IMG/VR virus record: IMGVR_UViG_3300017917_002003
Span: 1-48,477 of that record
Strand: one strand, 5' to 3'
Origin: a virus
Length of the DNA: 48,477 nucleotides
Shown piece by piece: positions 1 to 8,094 of the stretch. Made by a program: the position numbers and the translations under genes. The first letter of the stretch is position 1. Every line of letters begins with the position of its first letter. The notes beneath the pieces were generated by a model. That model was not told the DNA's origin and ran no database searches. It worked only from the letters and a program-made list of their open reading frames with translations.

Positions 1-215
1 ACAGAAATCATTGCAGAACTCAAGAAGTTAATTCGGCTATTTAATACCGAACTAACGCTAATCATTGTGCTGCTCAAAAAGTTTACACTATTAACCGCAT
101 ATGTTGAAAGTTCGTATAATTTTGTATCCAAATTTGAAAAACTTGTATTAAATGTTGAAAGAGTATTTCCTATGCATGTAGTTTTGGAAACAAGATCAGG
201 AATATAATAAGGCAT
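1..215 (-). CDS. Partial protein of unknown function (fibre-like?), cut by the left window edge
   Basis: The first 71 codons of a gene that runs off the left edge. The ATG lies at 215-213 and is preceded by CATAAATA at 228-221 with a 5-nt spacer, the same geometry seen before many genes of this window, and this decided the strand. The predicted N-terminus begins MPYYIPDLVSKTTCIGN and continues with a Ser/Thr/Asn-rich, evenly hydrophobic sequence without a recognisable motif. Such composition occurs in phage fibre or baseplate proteins, but too little is visible to assign a role. A plus-strand frame (1-207) is also open here; it has no visible start and no promoter box. Confidence 0.6.
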   Translation of the reverse strand, partial: MPYYIPDLVSKTTCIGNTLSTFNTSFSNLDTKLYELSTYAVNSVNFLSSTMISVSSVLNSRINFLSSAMIS

Positions 216-220
216 AAATG

Positions 221-228
221 TATTTATG
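221..228 (-). promoter_or_regulatory. Late-type promoter box CATAAATA
   Basis: CATAAATA reads on the minus strand and ends 5 nt before the ATG at 215. It follows directly after the terminator of the upstream minus-strand gene, so it would restart transcription for the leftmost gene. Confidence 0.6.
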
Positions 229-237
229 GTAAAAAAC

Positions 238-267
238 AAAAAGGTCTAGATTTCTCTAGACCTTTTT
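238..267. terminator. Bidirectional intrinsic terminator
   Basis: A perfect 13-bp stem (AAAAAGGTCTAGA / TCTAGACCTTTTT) around a TTTC loop, with A-run and T-run flanks, so it can stop RNA polymerase in both directions. It lies just after the stop codon of the minus-strand gene ending at 291. Confidence 0.9.
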
Positions 268-290
268 GTATTTAAGCTTTTAAGTTTGGA

Positions 291-1127
291 TTAGAAGTAG
301 TTTTTAGGCTTCTTACCGCTGCTGGTTTTGATTCCAGTGTTTGCTTTGCCAAAGTCTGCGTCACCATTTGCTTTTACGTGGCTGGTTGGAGCTTGTTTCT
401 TAGCCTTGCCATCATAATTACCTTGGTCACCCATGTGAGTACCTTCGGAACCTTCGGTGTCATCAGGATCATAACCTGTGTCTTGATCGCCAAAGTCTGC
501 GTCACCATTTGCTTTTACGTGGCTGGTTGGAGCTTGTTTCTTAGCCTTGCCATCATAATTACCTTGGTCACCCTTGTAATTACCTTCGCCACCAGTGAAA
601 CCATAAGATTCGGCTGGAATACCGTCTTCAAGTTCTTCACCATAGTCTTCACCTTCGTCATCGCCGCCTGCAAGAAGATTTGCAAGTTCGCCAAGACTCA
701 TGCTTCTAAGCTCAGAAAGAGTAAATGTCTCTTCTTCGCCACTGTCCATTTGTTCATCTGCATTGAATACGTTGTCGTCCATAGAAGATGAACCGAAGTT
801 TCCGCCGCCCATTTCGTCCATCTCACGAAGGATTTGGTCAAAAATGTTGCCGGAACGATTAAATGAATCACCGTATATTTCACCGGGATTAGGTTCTTTT
901 GATTTGTTTTTCATAGAATTTTTAGATTTTTTAGCTTTCTTCATTTTACGCTTTACAGCTTCATCATGAGTTTCATCTTCATCTTCATCCTTTTCGGAAT
1001 CTGAACTTTCACCTTTTCTTTCAGCGATTTTCTTTTTAATGAAATCGGGTAGTTCTTTTTTCTCCTCAACAACATTTTGCGGTTTGAGGAAATTGCTTTC
1101 GTAAATTGATACTAGATCGTTTGCCAT
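291..1127 (-). CDS. Acidic, repeat-containing tagged virion protein candidate
   Basis: A 278-aa protein I cannot assign to a named family. It begins MANDLVSIYESNFLKP, matching the short amphipathic N-terminal leader shared with the scaffold and other proteins of this window. A charged Lys/Glu/Asp-rich stretch follows (about residues 25-80), then an acidic Gly-rich middle. The C-terminal third holds two identical 28-residue units (GDQGNYDGKAKK...NGDADFG) encoded by an 85-bp perfect DNA repeat. No membrane segment or enzyme motif is visible. It diverges from terL across 55 bp and ends at a strong terminator, so it is a one-gene transcript. The leader and composition suggest a prohead core or internal head protein; this is inference. 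Confidence 0.75.
   Translation of the reverse strand: MANDLVSIYESNFLKPQNVVEEKKELPDFIKKKIAERKGESSDSEKDEDEDETHDEAVKRKMKKAKKSKNSMKNKSKEPNPGEIYGDSFNRSGNIFDQILREMDEMGGGNFGSSSMDDNVFNADEQMDSGEEETFTLSELRSMSLGELANLLAGGDDEGEDYGEELEDGIPAESYGFTGGEGNYKGDQGNYDGKAKKQAPTSHVKANGDADFGDQDTGYDPDDTEGSEGTHMGDQGNYDGKAKKQAPTSHVKANGDADFGKANTGIKTSSGKKPKNYF
348..573. repeat. 85-bp perfect direct repeat inside a CDS
   Basis: Copies at 348-432 and 489-573 appear identical by eye and are offset by 141 bp. They encode the duplicated 28-aa unit of the acidic tagged protein. The reading frame is kept through the spacer. Confidence 0.9.
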
Positions 1128-1133
1128 ATATGT

Positions 1134-1141
1134 TATTTACT
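1134..1141 (-). promoter_or_regulatory. Late-type promoter box AGTAAATA
   Basis: On the minus strand, ending 6 nt before the ATG at 1127. In the same divergent gap, terL has only a degenerate AATAAGTT at 1169-1176, 6 nt before its ATG. Confidence 0.55.
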
Positions 1142-1182
1142 TAATTTTTATATTTTTTTGTTATTTTGAATAAGTTTAATAT

Positions 1183-2895
1183 ATGGCAGTTAAAAAAGTA
1201 GACAAATATCTCAATAATAACGAATCTCTACCAGTTAACATCACAATAGATTATACACCAGAGCAGGCACTTGAATTTAAAAAGTGTGCGGAGGATATTA
1301 TATACTTCGCAGAAAACTATTTCTATATCGTTAACCTTGATGCAGGACGACAAACTATTAAATTGTTTGATGCTCAAAGAGAAGCAATTTTGGATATTTT
1401 AAAGAATAAAAGAACAATTATTTGTGCAAGTCGTCAGATTGGTAAATCAACTCTCATGACTATTGTATGTCTTTGGAATGTTATTTTCAAAAAAGACTAT
1501 CAAGTGGCGATTCTTGCGAACAAAGAAGATCAGGCAAAAGAAATTCTTGAACGTATTAAGTTAGCATATGAAGAACTTCCAAACTGGCTCAAGGCTGGTG
1601 TAAGCGAGTTCACAAAAGAAAATTTGAAACTTGTAAATGGAAGTAAAATCTTCGTTTCCACAACATCTGAAAGCGGTATTCGTGGTAAATCTGTTAACCT
1701 TCTTTTCGTTGACGAGTTTGCACACATTGCTGCACAGATTGCAGACCCCTTCTTCAAATCTGTGATGCCTACAATTTCATCCTCCAAATCTGCGAAGATT
1801 GTATTAATTTCTACTCCAAAAGGAGCAGAAGGTAAGTTTTATGAAATTTTCAGAGATGCAGAGAAAAGAAAAAATGGCTGGTGCTCAGTAAAAATTCACT
1901 ATTCCCAAGTTCCCGGTAGAGACTCTGCGTGGGTCAAAGAGCAACAAGCTGCTATTAACTATGACATGGATGCATGGCGTCAGGAATTTGAAATTGAATT
2001 CTTAGAAAACGGAACTGCGGCTCTTAACCAAGCTGTTATTGACCGAATGAAAAGTGAAGCACTTCCTGCGGAACTATCATTTGATGGGGGCGAATATTTT
2101 ATCTGGAAGCAGCCCGAAGTTAACCGAATATACACAATTGGTGTTGACGTTGCCGAAGGTGTTGGGCAAGACTTTACTGTTGCAACAGTATTAGATATTA
2201 CCGATCTTGATAATATTGAGCAGACTGCCATTTATGCAAGCAATAAAATACAACCTTGGAATTTTGCAGAAAAATTAAACCAAATTGCTCGTTCTTGGGG
2301 TAGACCTTTTCTTTGCATTGAAAGAAACAAAGAAGGCGGTCAAGTTATTGATGCACTCATAAACGTACATAACTACGATAACCTTGTAACTTTCTCAATG
2401 AAGAATGATAAGCGGGGTGTTTATCAAAGTCCTGGTATTTTTTGTCACCAAAACTCCAAATATACAGGTATTCAAAATATGAAGTATTTCATTGAAACTA
2501 AACAAAGTGTGAAGATTTATGACATGAACACTGTAAGAGAATTTGAAACCTTTATTCGTAAAGTTAATAAAACATGGGGTGCTAAAAAAGGATTTAATGA
2601 TGACCGTGTTATGGCACTTGTTTGGGCACTTGTGTTGCTTGAAAAAGACATTGCTGAAAAATACCTAGATATTATAGAATATGACGAATCTGGTAAGCCT
2701 TCTGTAATTCTTGATCCTAATCAACATTTAGCAAACTTAAGTTTCCATAATCTTTTAAAGGATAATAAACCTATTCGTGATGTTGGAGGAGGAAGAGAGT
2801 TTTCTGTTTTCTTTAATTATGAAGAAAACAGAAAAATGGATTTACCTGAGAAATATGCAGCTATGCTGTATGAGCCTACATGGGAATTCCTCTAA
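1183..2895 (+). CDS. terL: Large terminase subunit, T4 gp17-like
   Basis: The 570-aa packaging motor and nuclease, close to the 610 aa of T4 gp17. The N-terminal ATPase shows Walker A ASRQIGKST (82-90), Walker B LLFVDE (173-178) and the coupling motif STPKG (210-214). The C-terminal RNase H-fold nuclease shows the acidic GVDVAEG (Asp322), a central Glu380 in LCIERNKEG, and a distal Asp pair in FNDDRVMAL (473-474). The enzyme docks on the portal (29322), translocates DNA into the prohead and cuts concatemers. The small subunit is probably the gene at 7489. The ATG lacks a Shine-Dalgarno site; a weak AATAAGTT lies 6 nt upstream. The tail tube gene follows with 12 nt between stop and start. Confidence 0.97.
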   Translation: MAVKKVDKYLNNNESLPVNITIDYTPEQALEFKKCAEDIIYFAENYFYIVNLDAGRQTIKLFDAQREAILDILKNKRTIICASRQIGKSTLMTIVCLWNVIFKKDYQVAILANKEDQAKEILERIKLAYEELPNWLKAGVSEFTKENLKLVNGSKIFVSTTSESGIRGKSVNLLFVDEFAHIAAQIADPFFKSVMPTISSSKSAKIVLISTPKGAEGKFYEIFRDAEKRKNGWCSVKIHYSQVPGRDSAWVKEQQAAINYDMDAWRQEFEIEFLENGTAALNQAVIDRMKSEALPAELSFDGGEYFIWKQPEVNRIYTIGVDVAEGVGQDFTVATVLDITDLDNIEQTAIYASNKIQPWNFAEKLNQIARSWGRPFLCIERNKEGGQVIDALINVHNYDNLVTFSMKNDKRGVYQSPGIFCHQNSKYTGIQNMKYFIETKQSVKIYDMNTVREFETFIRKVNKTWGAKKGFNDDRVMALVWALVLLEKDIAEKYLDIIEYDESGKPSVILDPNQHLANLSFHNLLKDNKPIRDVGGGREFSVFFNYEENRKMDLPEKYAAMLYEPTWEFL

Positions 2896-2901
2896 TAAAT
2901 A
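2894..2901 (+). promoter_or_regulatory. Late-type promoter box AATAAATA
   Basis: Overlaps the terL stop codon and ends 6 nt before the tail tube ATG at 2908. Confidence 0.6.
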
Positions 2902-2907
2902 GACATA

Positions 2908-3546
2908 ATGGCTAATTCTCGTCCAGTTGCACCAAATCTTACTTGTCCCGTTCCTAAAGATGACCCAGCAGGGTATTTTACCACTCAGCAAAGTCAGTTG
3001 AATGTAACAAGACAGGATAAGTTTTTATTAATAATTGATATTCCTCCAATTCTTAAACCTCTTCTCCAAAAAGAAGATCGTGTTTGTCGCGGAGGAAGCT
3101 TAGATAGACTTCAAATGAGCATTTGGGGATTTGTTGTTCCGCAAATTTCTGTTAATAAAATGGAAGTTCCTTATGGTGGTCAAATATCAAAATTCTCAGG
3201 ATTGAGCAGACCATCATATGAACCTGTGACTATAAATTTTACAATAGATAATAGATTTGATAATTACTATATTCTTTATAAATGGTTAGACATTCAAAAC
3301 GATGATTCTACGTCATTTTTCGATCAAGATAAACTACGACCTTGTGCAACAGGAAAAGGTCCAGATTACAAAACTATAATAACTGTAATGGCATTAGACG
3401 AGTATGACCATCCAACTGCAAAATGGGATTATCTCGGTGCATTTGTTACAACTCTAGGTGCTATAAATGCATCATATAGAGATACAAAAGAATTAGAATC
3501 TACTTTCACTTTTGAATTTTCTCAATTAAAAATGTCATTGCTTTAA
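2908..3546 (+). CDS. gp19: Tail tube protein, T4 gp19-like
   Basis: A 212-aa protein directly before the sheath gene, the usual tube-sheath pairing. The central segment (SVNKMEVPYGGQISKFSGLS, then a PSYEPVTINFTIDNRF-type stretch and Y.LYKWLDIQ) follows the pattern of contractile-tail tube proteins, in which 'vPyGG' loops and a 'tinFtiDn.f.nY..iy.Wl' strand-helix element build the stacked hexameric rings. The C-terminus (ESTFTFEFSQLKMSLL) is the expected final beta strand. It is longer than T4 gp19 (163 aa), mainly through an N-terminal extension and an insertion near residues 130-150. The assignment rests on pattern and context; a tube-like baseplate protein (gp48/gp54 fold) is the alternative. 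Confidence 0.85.
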   Translation: MANSRPVAPNLTCPVPKDDPAGYFTTQQSQLNVTRQDKFLLIIDIPPILKPLLQKEDRVCRGGSLDRLQMSIWGFVVPQISVNKMEVPYGGQISKFSGLSRPSYEPVTINFTIDNRFDNYYILYKWLDIQNDDSTSFFDQDKLRPCATGKGPDYKTIITVMALDEYDHPTAKWDYLGAFVTTLGAINASYRDTKELESTFTFEFSQLKMSLL

Positions 3547-3557
3547 AAGATTTACAG

Positions 3558-3590
3558 TATAAATAAGATTTTTCCAAAATTTTATAAGTA
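3558..3590 (+). promoter_or_regulatory. Two late-type boxes before the sheath gene
   Basis: TATAAATA at 3558-3565 (33 nt before the ATG) and the variant TATAAGTA at 3583-3590 (8 nt before it). The first would give a leader of roughly 25 nt, the second an almost leaderless mRNA. The sheath gene is the only one here with the consensus box at a T4-like distance. Confidence 0.55.
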
Positions 3591-3598
3591 ATCTTATA

Positions 3599-6500
3599 AT
3601 GGCTACTAAACTAAATACACTCTTAGAAAGCCCCGGCATTTCCATTAACGAAAGGGATTTGTCCCAAGTTACAGTTAACGCTGTAGGGACAAACGTTTTC
3701 GTTCCCGGCTTCATGCCACAGGGTCCAACTGATGAACCTACTCCAATATCAACTCTTAGTGAGTTCGAAGAAATTTTCGGTCTTCCAACAACACCAGCAG
3801 AAAGATATTCACATAACGCTGTTAAACAACTATTAACAACCAGCAATGCAAACGTGACATTCACTCGTATGCCTTATGGTTCTGGTGGTGGTTACGGTTA
3901 TGCAGAAACATACAATGCTCTTGTTTTCCCTGTTGTTGGTCTTTCCGCAACAGAAGTTGATGCATGTTCTTTCTTCCAAAGCTTACCGCTTTCAACAATT
4001 CAAAGCGATTATCCTTGGCTTATTGACCAGTATGTTGCAACTGAACAATGTTACGGTTCTTTAAATATTAACTGCCCTCTTGCATCACAAGACGAATCAC
4101 CAAATATTGTCTACATTCATAATACTCCCGCAGCTTATGACACAATTTTACAAAGTGTGAAATTTGTAGGAGACTCTTCTGCAATTACAGATGATCTTGT
4201 AATTTATCAATTAAGACCTACAATTTCTGGAGATAATACAATTTTCTCTACAATAAACACCTTTGTTGCTTCATCACTCACTGTAAATGAAACTGCTGGA
4301 ACAAATGCTGGCGAAAGTCTATTTACAGTTGTTCTTACTGCTGCTCCTGCTGCAACAACATTTAATATCACACAAGGATTCCTTTCTGGTGAAAGTATTG
4401 TTGGTGTAGGTCTTTCAACAGGTGATGTTTTTGCGACAATTTCAGACGGAACTCCAGTTCTTAAATTCTTCTATGCAAGTCCTGATGTAGCAAATACATA
4501 CAACACAGGTCTAGCAACAGCAAGTTCTACATATATTGTAACAACATCTGCATTAGACGTAGCTACACAAGACTTCCTTATTCAATTCTGCGGTGTTCCT
4601 GTAGAAGCAGGTCTTACTTGCGCATCTATCACAGCAATGGGTCTTGAAGTTCCTGAACAGTACAGATATAATTTCTCCACTCCATTAGGCGATGCACAAC
4701 TTAATGATTGTAACTTCTATGCTCTTGGCGATCCTATCTCCAAGTCTCTTAATGCAACCGAATATCAACTTCTTCAAAACGCTCAGTTCAATTGGAAGTG
4801 TGGTTTCGCAATCAATGGCAATCCTGCCCTTGACATTATCGGAAACGACGTTCGTGCTGGTATCGTTGTAATTAATAAAATCAAGAGCGCACAGCTTGAT
4901 GACTTCTCCGGTTACTATCTTGCACTTAACGACAACTTGAACGTAAATCCTGCTACAAACTTTGACGACATTACTGGTGTTGCTGGTTATTACAACGAGC
5001 TTTGCCCCGGTGTTTCAGGTTCTTGGGTAGATGTTCCAGACGCAAGACTCAACTTCAAGGTTTCTTCAACATTTGATGAAAATGTAACTTCTATCACTGA
5101 ACTTGTTCACCAGAACGTAGGTGTAGAATTCGGAAATGCAACATACAACGATTCGTTGATTATGTCTCTCTTCAAAGTTCGTCCTGCTCGTCTCACTGAT
5201 ACAATCAATAAACTTGACCAAGTTCGTCTTGAACAATTTGTCGGTTCTCTCAACTCAACTCGTATGGTCGCAGACGACTTTGGTGGTCCAGATCGTTCCT
5301 TCTTCCTTGAGAAAACAGTTAACAACGGTAGTGCATATCTTGAAGTTTATGTTAACCCATATCTTTCACAGAACAACTGCTGGGTAGATGAACAAACAGG
5401 TCTTCCACGTAAAACAGTTCGTATGTTCCGTGAAAAAACCGCTGGTATGTTCACAGACTATGATCCTCAACTTGCACTTAAAGGTTTCGCTGATAAACTC
5501 TATGGAACAGGTTCTTACACACCAGAATGCTCTGATGCTGCATATAACCTTTGCCTTAAGAAGGATATTGGTAATCTTCCTGCAAAACTTGAAAGAGTTC
5601 TTCGCCAAGTTGAAAACCCTGTTGACTTCCCTATTGATATTACAATTGATAACGGTCTTTCAACAATTTGGGCAACTAAGGCAGCAGTAGCAGCAGATTC
5701 TTGCATCACTGATCCAAATATTTGCTACAACTATGACGATACCTACTATGTAAACACTGATTCACTCAGCCCATATGACGGTACTGTTATGAACTCTGCA
5801 CTCCAAGACAATTGGGAAACAATCTACAATATCTTCGATACATTCGCAAGATACACAAGAAAGTATGCTGGTGGTGTTCCAAACATTCACATTCAAGACC
5901 CTCTTCGTCAAATCTTTGTAAACGGTAAAGACTTTAAGGTAGTAAATCGTCAGAAAGGATTATACATTGATCCTAAGACAAATCAACCAACTGAGCAATA
6001 TGCAACATTTGGTCGTAACATTTACTCTTACCTTCGTAACCTTTATCAGGGTATTAATTCCTCATACAGCATTTCTTATGCAAACTGGATTAAGACATTT
6101 GATTCAAACGCAGATAGTTTCACATGGTTCGGTCCTTCCGCATATCAAGCTGCTCTTTACGCAAGAAATGAAGCTGCACAATATCCTTGGACAAGTCCTC
6201 TCGGAGTTTCTAACGGATTGCTTGCAAACGTAAACGACTTAGGTATCAATCCTAACCAACGTGAACGTGACCTCATCTCTCGTATTGGATTAAACCCAAT
6301 CGTAAGATTCCCAGAAGGAAATCTTAACTGGAACTCTACAACTCTTCTTAAGGAAAGTTCAGCATTGAAAGAAATTTCAGTTCGTCGTGGAGCACTCTGG
6401 CTTGCTAAGAGCATTCAGGCAAACCTCTTACAGTTCATTGGTCAACCAAACACTGTTACAACAAGAGGAAGAATCAATAATGTTCTTCGTCCAATTCTTG

Positions 6501-6691
6501 ACTTCATGAAAGACAACGGTGGTATCTATGATTACCTTCTTGTTTGCGACGACAGAAACAACACCGCAGCATCTATTGATCAAGGTGTTCTTAATGTTGC
6601 AGTTTATATCAAACCTACACGACCAGTCAAGTTCATCCTCGTTGACCTTGTAATCACTGGAACAGGTGTTGACTTTAACGAGCTTATCTAA
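3599..6691 (+). CDS. gp18: Tail sheath protein, T4 gp18-like
   Basis: The contractile sheath subunit. The N-terminus (ESPGISINERDLS, then VFVPGFMPQGPTDEPTPIST and FEEIFG) is the classic sheath start. The C-terminal third (RGRINNVLRPILDFMKDNGGI, YLLVCDDRNNT, INQGVLNV-like ASIDQGVLNVAVYIKPTRPVK) is the conserved domain whose strands mesh neighbouring subunits. At 1030 aa it is far longer than T4 gp18 (659 aa); the extra length is mostly in a variable insertion around residues 130-400, probably surface domains on the tail. The gene ends at a strong bidirectional terminator. The ATG is the first in frame after the two promoter boxes. Confidence 0.97.
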   Translation: MATKLNTLLESPGISINERDLSQVTVNAVGTNVFVPGFMPQGPTDEPTPISTLSEFEEIFGLPTTPAERYSHNAVKQLLTTSNANVTFTRMPYGSGGGYGYAETYNALVFPVVGLSATEVDACSFFQSLPLSTIQSDYPWLIDQYVATEQCYGSLNINCPLASQDESPNIVYIHNTPAAYDTILQSVKFVGDSSAITDDLVIYQLRPTISGDNTIFSTINTFVASSLTVNETAGTNAGESLFTVVLTAAPAATTFNITQGFLSGESIVGVGLSTGDVFATISDGTPVLKFFYASPDVANTYNTGLATASSTYIVTTSALDVATQDFLIQFCGVPVEAGLTCASITAMGLEVPEQYRYNFSTPLGDAQLNDCNFYALGDPISKSLNATEYQLLQNAQFNWKCGFAINGNPALDIIGNDVRAGIVVINKIKSAQLDDFSGYYLALNDNLNVNPATNFDDITGVAGYYNELCPGVSGSWVDVPDARLNFKVSSTFDENVTSITELVHQNVGVEFGNATYNDSLIMSLFKVRPARLTDTINKLDQVRLEQFVGSLNSTRMVADDFGGPDRSFFLEKTVNNGSAYLEVYVNPYLSQNNCWVDEQTGLPRKTVRMFREKTAGMFTDYDPQLALKGFADKLYGTGSYTPECSDAAYNLCLKKDIGNLPAKLERVLRQVENPVDFPIDITIDNGLSTIWATKAAVAADSCITDPNICYNYDDTYYVNTDSLSPYDGTVMNSALQDNWETIYNIFDTFARYTRKYAGGVPNIHIQDPLRQIFVNGKDFKVVNRQKGLYIDPKTNQPTEQYATFGRNIYSYLRNLYQGINSSYSISYANWIKTFDSNADSFTWFGPSAYQAALYARNEAAQYPWTSPLGVSNGLLANVNDLGINPNQRERDLISRIGLNPIVRFPEGNLNWNSTTLLKESSALKEISVRRGALWLAKSIQANLLQFIGQPNTVTTRGRINNVLRPILDFMKDNGGIYDYLLVCDDRNNTAASIDQGVLNVAVYIKPTRPVKFILVDLVITGTGVDFNELI

Positions 6692-6706
6692 AATAAGCTG
6701 AAAAAG

Positions 6707-6736
6707 AAAAACCCCGCTCGAAAGAGCGGGGTTTTT
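6707..6736. terminator. Bidirectional intrinsic terminator
   Basis: AAAAACCCCGCTC, loop GAAA, GAGCGGGGTTTTT: a perfect 13-bp stem with a GNRA tetraloop, between the convergent sheath gene and the minus-strand gene ending at 6739. Confidence 0.95.
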
Positions 6737-6738
6737 TA

Positions 6739-7221
6739 TTATCTTTGTTTTGCCTTTATATCTTTTAATATATAATCAAATTGGTGTAATGCATGGTCAA
6801 ATAAAGAAGATTGTAAATCATTTAATGTATTAATCATCTTCTCGTTGTTGTCATTTTCGTAAAAATTTCTTAAAACTTGTATGCATGTAACAGTTTGAGC
6901 GAATGCTTGGCTAATATCTGCCACAATCTGTATAGGTGTTGCAGTTCTTAAATATTCTTTAACTTCATCCTCAACGTCTGTACGTAAGTTGATTCTTGAG
7001 AATTCTCTAGATTTCTTCAACATTTTTAATATTGTTTCAACTATAGATACATATAAACCTTTTCTTTTTAAAACGGTTAATCCTTTATGAATTCTAATAA
7101 CAAATGTTTTTAATTTTATAAGTTCGTTTTCAACAGAATGATTGTAATCTTCATTTACAACTTTTATGTTATAATTTCTTGGAAAAACGCTTTCCATATA
7201 AATGTCTTCTAAATCTTTCAT
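6739..7221 (-). CDS. Tagged protein of unknown function, helical
   Basis: A 160-aa protein beginning MKDLEDIYMESVFPRNYN, an example of the shared amphipathic N-terminal leader. The rest is mostly helical and charged, with no motif I recognise. I chose the ATG at 7221 over one at 7245 because it forms an ATGA overlap with the stop of the lipoprotein gene, places the leader at the extreme N-terminus, and follows a strong AAGGAGG site (about 13 nt upstream, slightly far). Translation is thus probably coupled to the lipoprotein. Head packaging is inferred from the leader only. Confidence 0.8.
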   Translation of the reverse strand: MKDLEDIYMESVFPRNYNIKVVNEDYNHSVENELIKLKTFVIRIHKGLTVLKRKGLYVSIVETILKMLKKSREFSRINLRTDVEDEVKEYLRTATPIQIVADISQAFAQTVTCIQVLRNFYENDNNEKMINTLNDLQSSLFDHALHQFDYILKDIKAKQR

Positions 7222-7466
7222 CGGATGTTCTTTTCCTCCTTCCACTTCTCAAGTCTTTTATGATAATCAGTTAATAATACTGCGTTATTAACTAGTTCTT
7301 TTGTTACTAAATAGTCAGCGTCAACCTTTTTAAGAATCGGACCCTTATCATATTGTGCCAGTTTTGGTGTAACAGGTATTTCAAATAAAGTTTCGTCAAC
7401 GTGTGGTCGAGTACAACAACTAGTTAATAACAAACAACAAAGAGCGGTAATTTTTTGCATGTTCAT
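7218..7466 (-). CDS. Small phage lipoprotein
   Basis: An 82-aa protein starting MNMQKITALCCLLLTSCCTRP. The short Lys-containing n-region, hydrophobic core and LTSC lipobox (Cys17) indicate signal peptidase II processing and lipid attachment. The mature part is short, charged and without a known motif. Start choice: ATG 7466 lies 5 nt after TATAAATA on the minus strand; the upstream in-frame ATG at 7502 would lie beyond that box and inside the terS start. Phage lipoproteins of this size include outer spanins and superinfection-exclusion proteins; no spanin partner is visible, so the role is open. A lipobox favours a host with an outer membrane but does not prove it. Confidence 0.8.
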   Translation of the reverse strand: MNMQKITALCCLLLTSCCTRPHVDETLFEIPVTPKLAQYDKGPILKKVDADYLVTKELVNNAVLLTDYHKRLEKWKEEKNIR

Positions 7467-7471
7467 ACTTC

Positions 7472-7483
7472 TATTTATAAATA
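7472..7483. promoter_or_regulatory. Palindromic divergent late-type promoter
   Basis: TATTTATAAATA is a perfect 12-bp palindrome. It contains TATAAATA on both strands (minus 7479-7472, plus 7476-7483), each exactly 5 nt from an ATG (7466 minus, 7489 plus). The whole intergenic region is 22 bp. Confidence 0.7.
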
Positions 7484-7488
7484 TCTGT

Positions 7489-8013
7489 ATGAATAACGAC
7501 AATAATGATGTATATGACGACGTTTTGAGTGCATTAGCAGTCAGTAATATTATTTCACAAGTTCAACCAGAAGAAGAACCTGAAAAGAAAGAGTATGATG
7601 AAATGGATGAACTTTCTAAAACATTAAAAGATTTGGACGAACTTACAAAAATGAATGCGTCTGTTTTAGAAGAAGCAAAACGACTTGTTGAAACAACAGG
7701 AGATGCGGAATATTTAGAAGTTTATTCGAACGTAGCAAAAGCGCAAAGCGAAGCACTTAAAAACAAAGTAAAAATCTTAACTGAAAAAGAAAAGAATAAG
7801 ATTACAGAGCAGACAAAAAACCGCGAAATTGATATTAAAGAAAAGCTTGCAGAACACACAATCAACAAGAATAAACCTGATGCACTTCCAGCAGGAACTA
7901 CTCTTAATCAAACAAATGTTATCATGAGCGGTAGCCGTGAAGAAATGTTTGATATGATTATGAAAATGAAGGAGAAAGAACTTGAAGTAACCGAAATAAA
8001 AGAAACTAAGTAA
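7489..8013 (+). CDS. terS: Small terminase subunit candidate, T4 gp16-like
   Basis: A 174-aa acidic, helical protein. Its middle and end follow T4 gp16 closely in pattern: an acidic N-terminal region, a central helical hairpin (SVLEEAKRLVETTGDAEYLE, then VYSNVAKAQSEALKNKVKIL, compare the '[21 protein letters not shown]' region of gp16) and a C-terminal NQTNVIMSGSREEMFDMI matching the gp16 'NIQNATVFMGSPTELMDEI' segment. gp16 forms rings that recognise DNA and stimulate the gp17 ATPase and nuclease. Length matches the family (164 aa in T4). The ATG at 7489 is set by TATAAATA 5 nt upstream; an in-frame ATG at 7459 lies before that box. The gene sits 4.6 kb from terL. Confidence 0.8.
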   Translation: MNNDNNDVYDDVLSALAVSNIISQVQPEEEPEKKEYDEMDELSKTLKDLDELTKMNASVLEEAKRLVETTGDAEYLEVYSNVAKAQSEALKNKVKILTEKEKNKITEQTKNREIDIKEKLAEHTINKNKPDALPAGTTLNQTNVIMSGSREEMFDMIMKMKEKELEVTEIKETK

Positions 8014-8045
8014 TCTTTTATTTTTTATTTTAAATTTTAAAAAAG

Positions 8046-8075
8046 AAAAACCCGCTAGTTTCCTAGCGGGTTTTT
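8046..8075. terminator. Bidirectional intrinsic terminator
   Basis: AAAAACCCGCTAG, loop TTTC, CTAGCGGGTTTTT: a perfect 13-bp stem between the convergent terS and capsid genes. Confidence 0.95.
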
Positions 8076-8094
8076 AAATCTACTACTCTAGCGA

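Noticed and set aside
1-207. Open plus-strand frame ending in TAA at 205-207
   Set aside because: The minus-strand frame of the same region has an ATG at 215 with CATAAATA exactly 5 nt upstream, the geometry of established genes here. The plus frame has no visible start in the window.
378-791. Plus-strand frame with hydrophobic repeats
   Set aside because: It is the mirror of the acidic repeat protein on the minus strand; the apparent repeats are the 85-bp DNA repeat read backwards.
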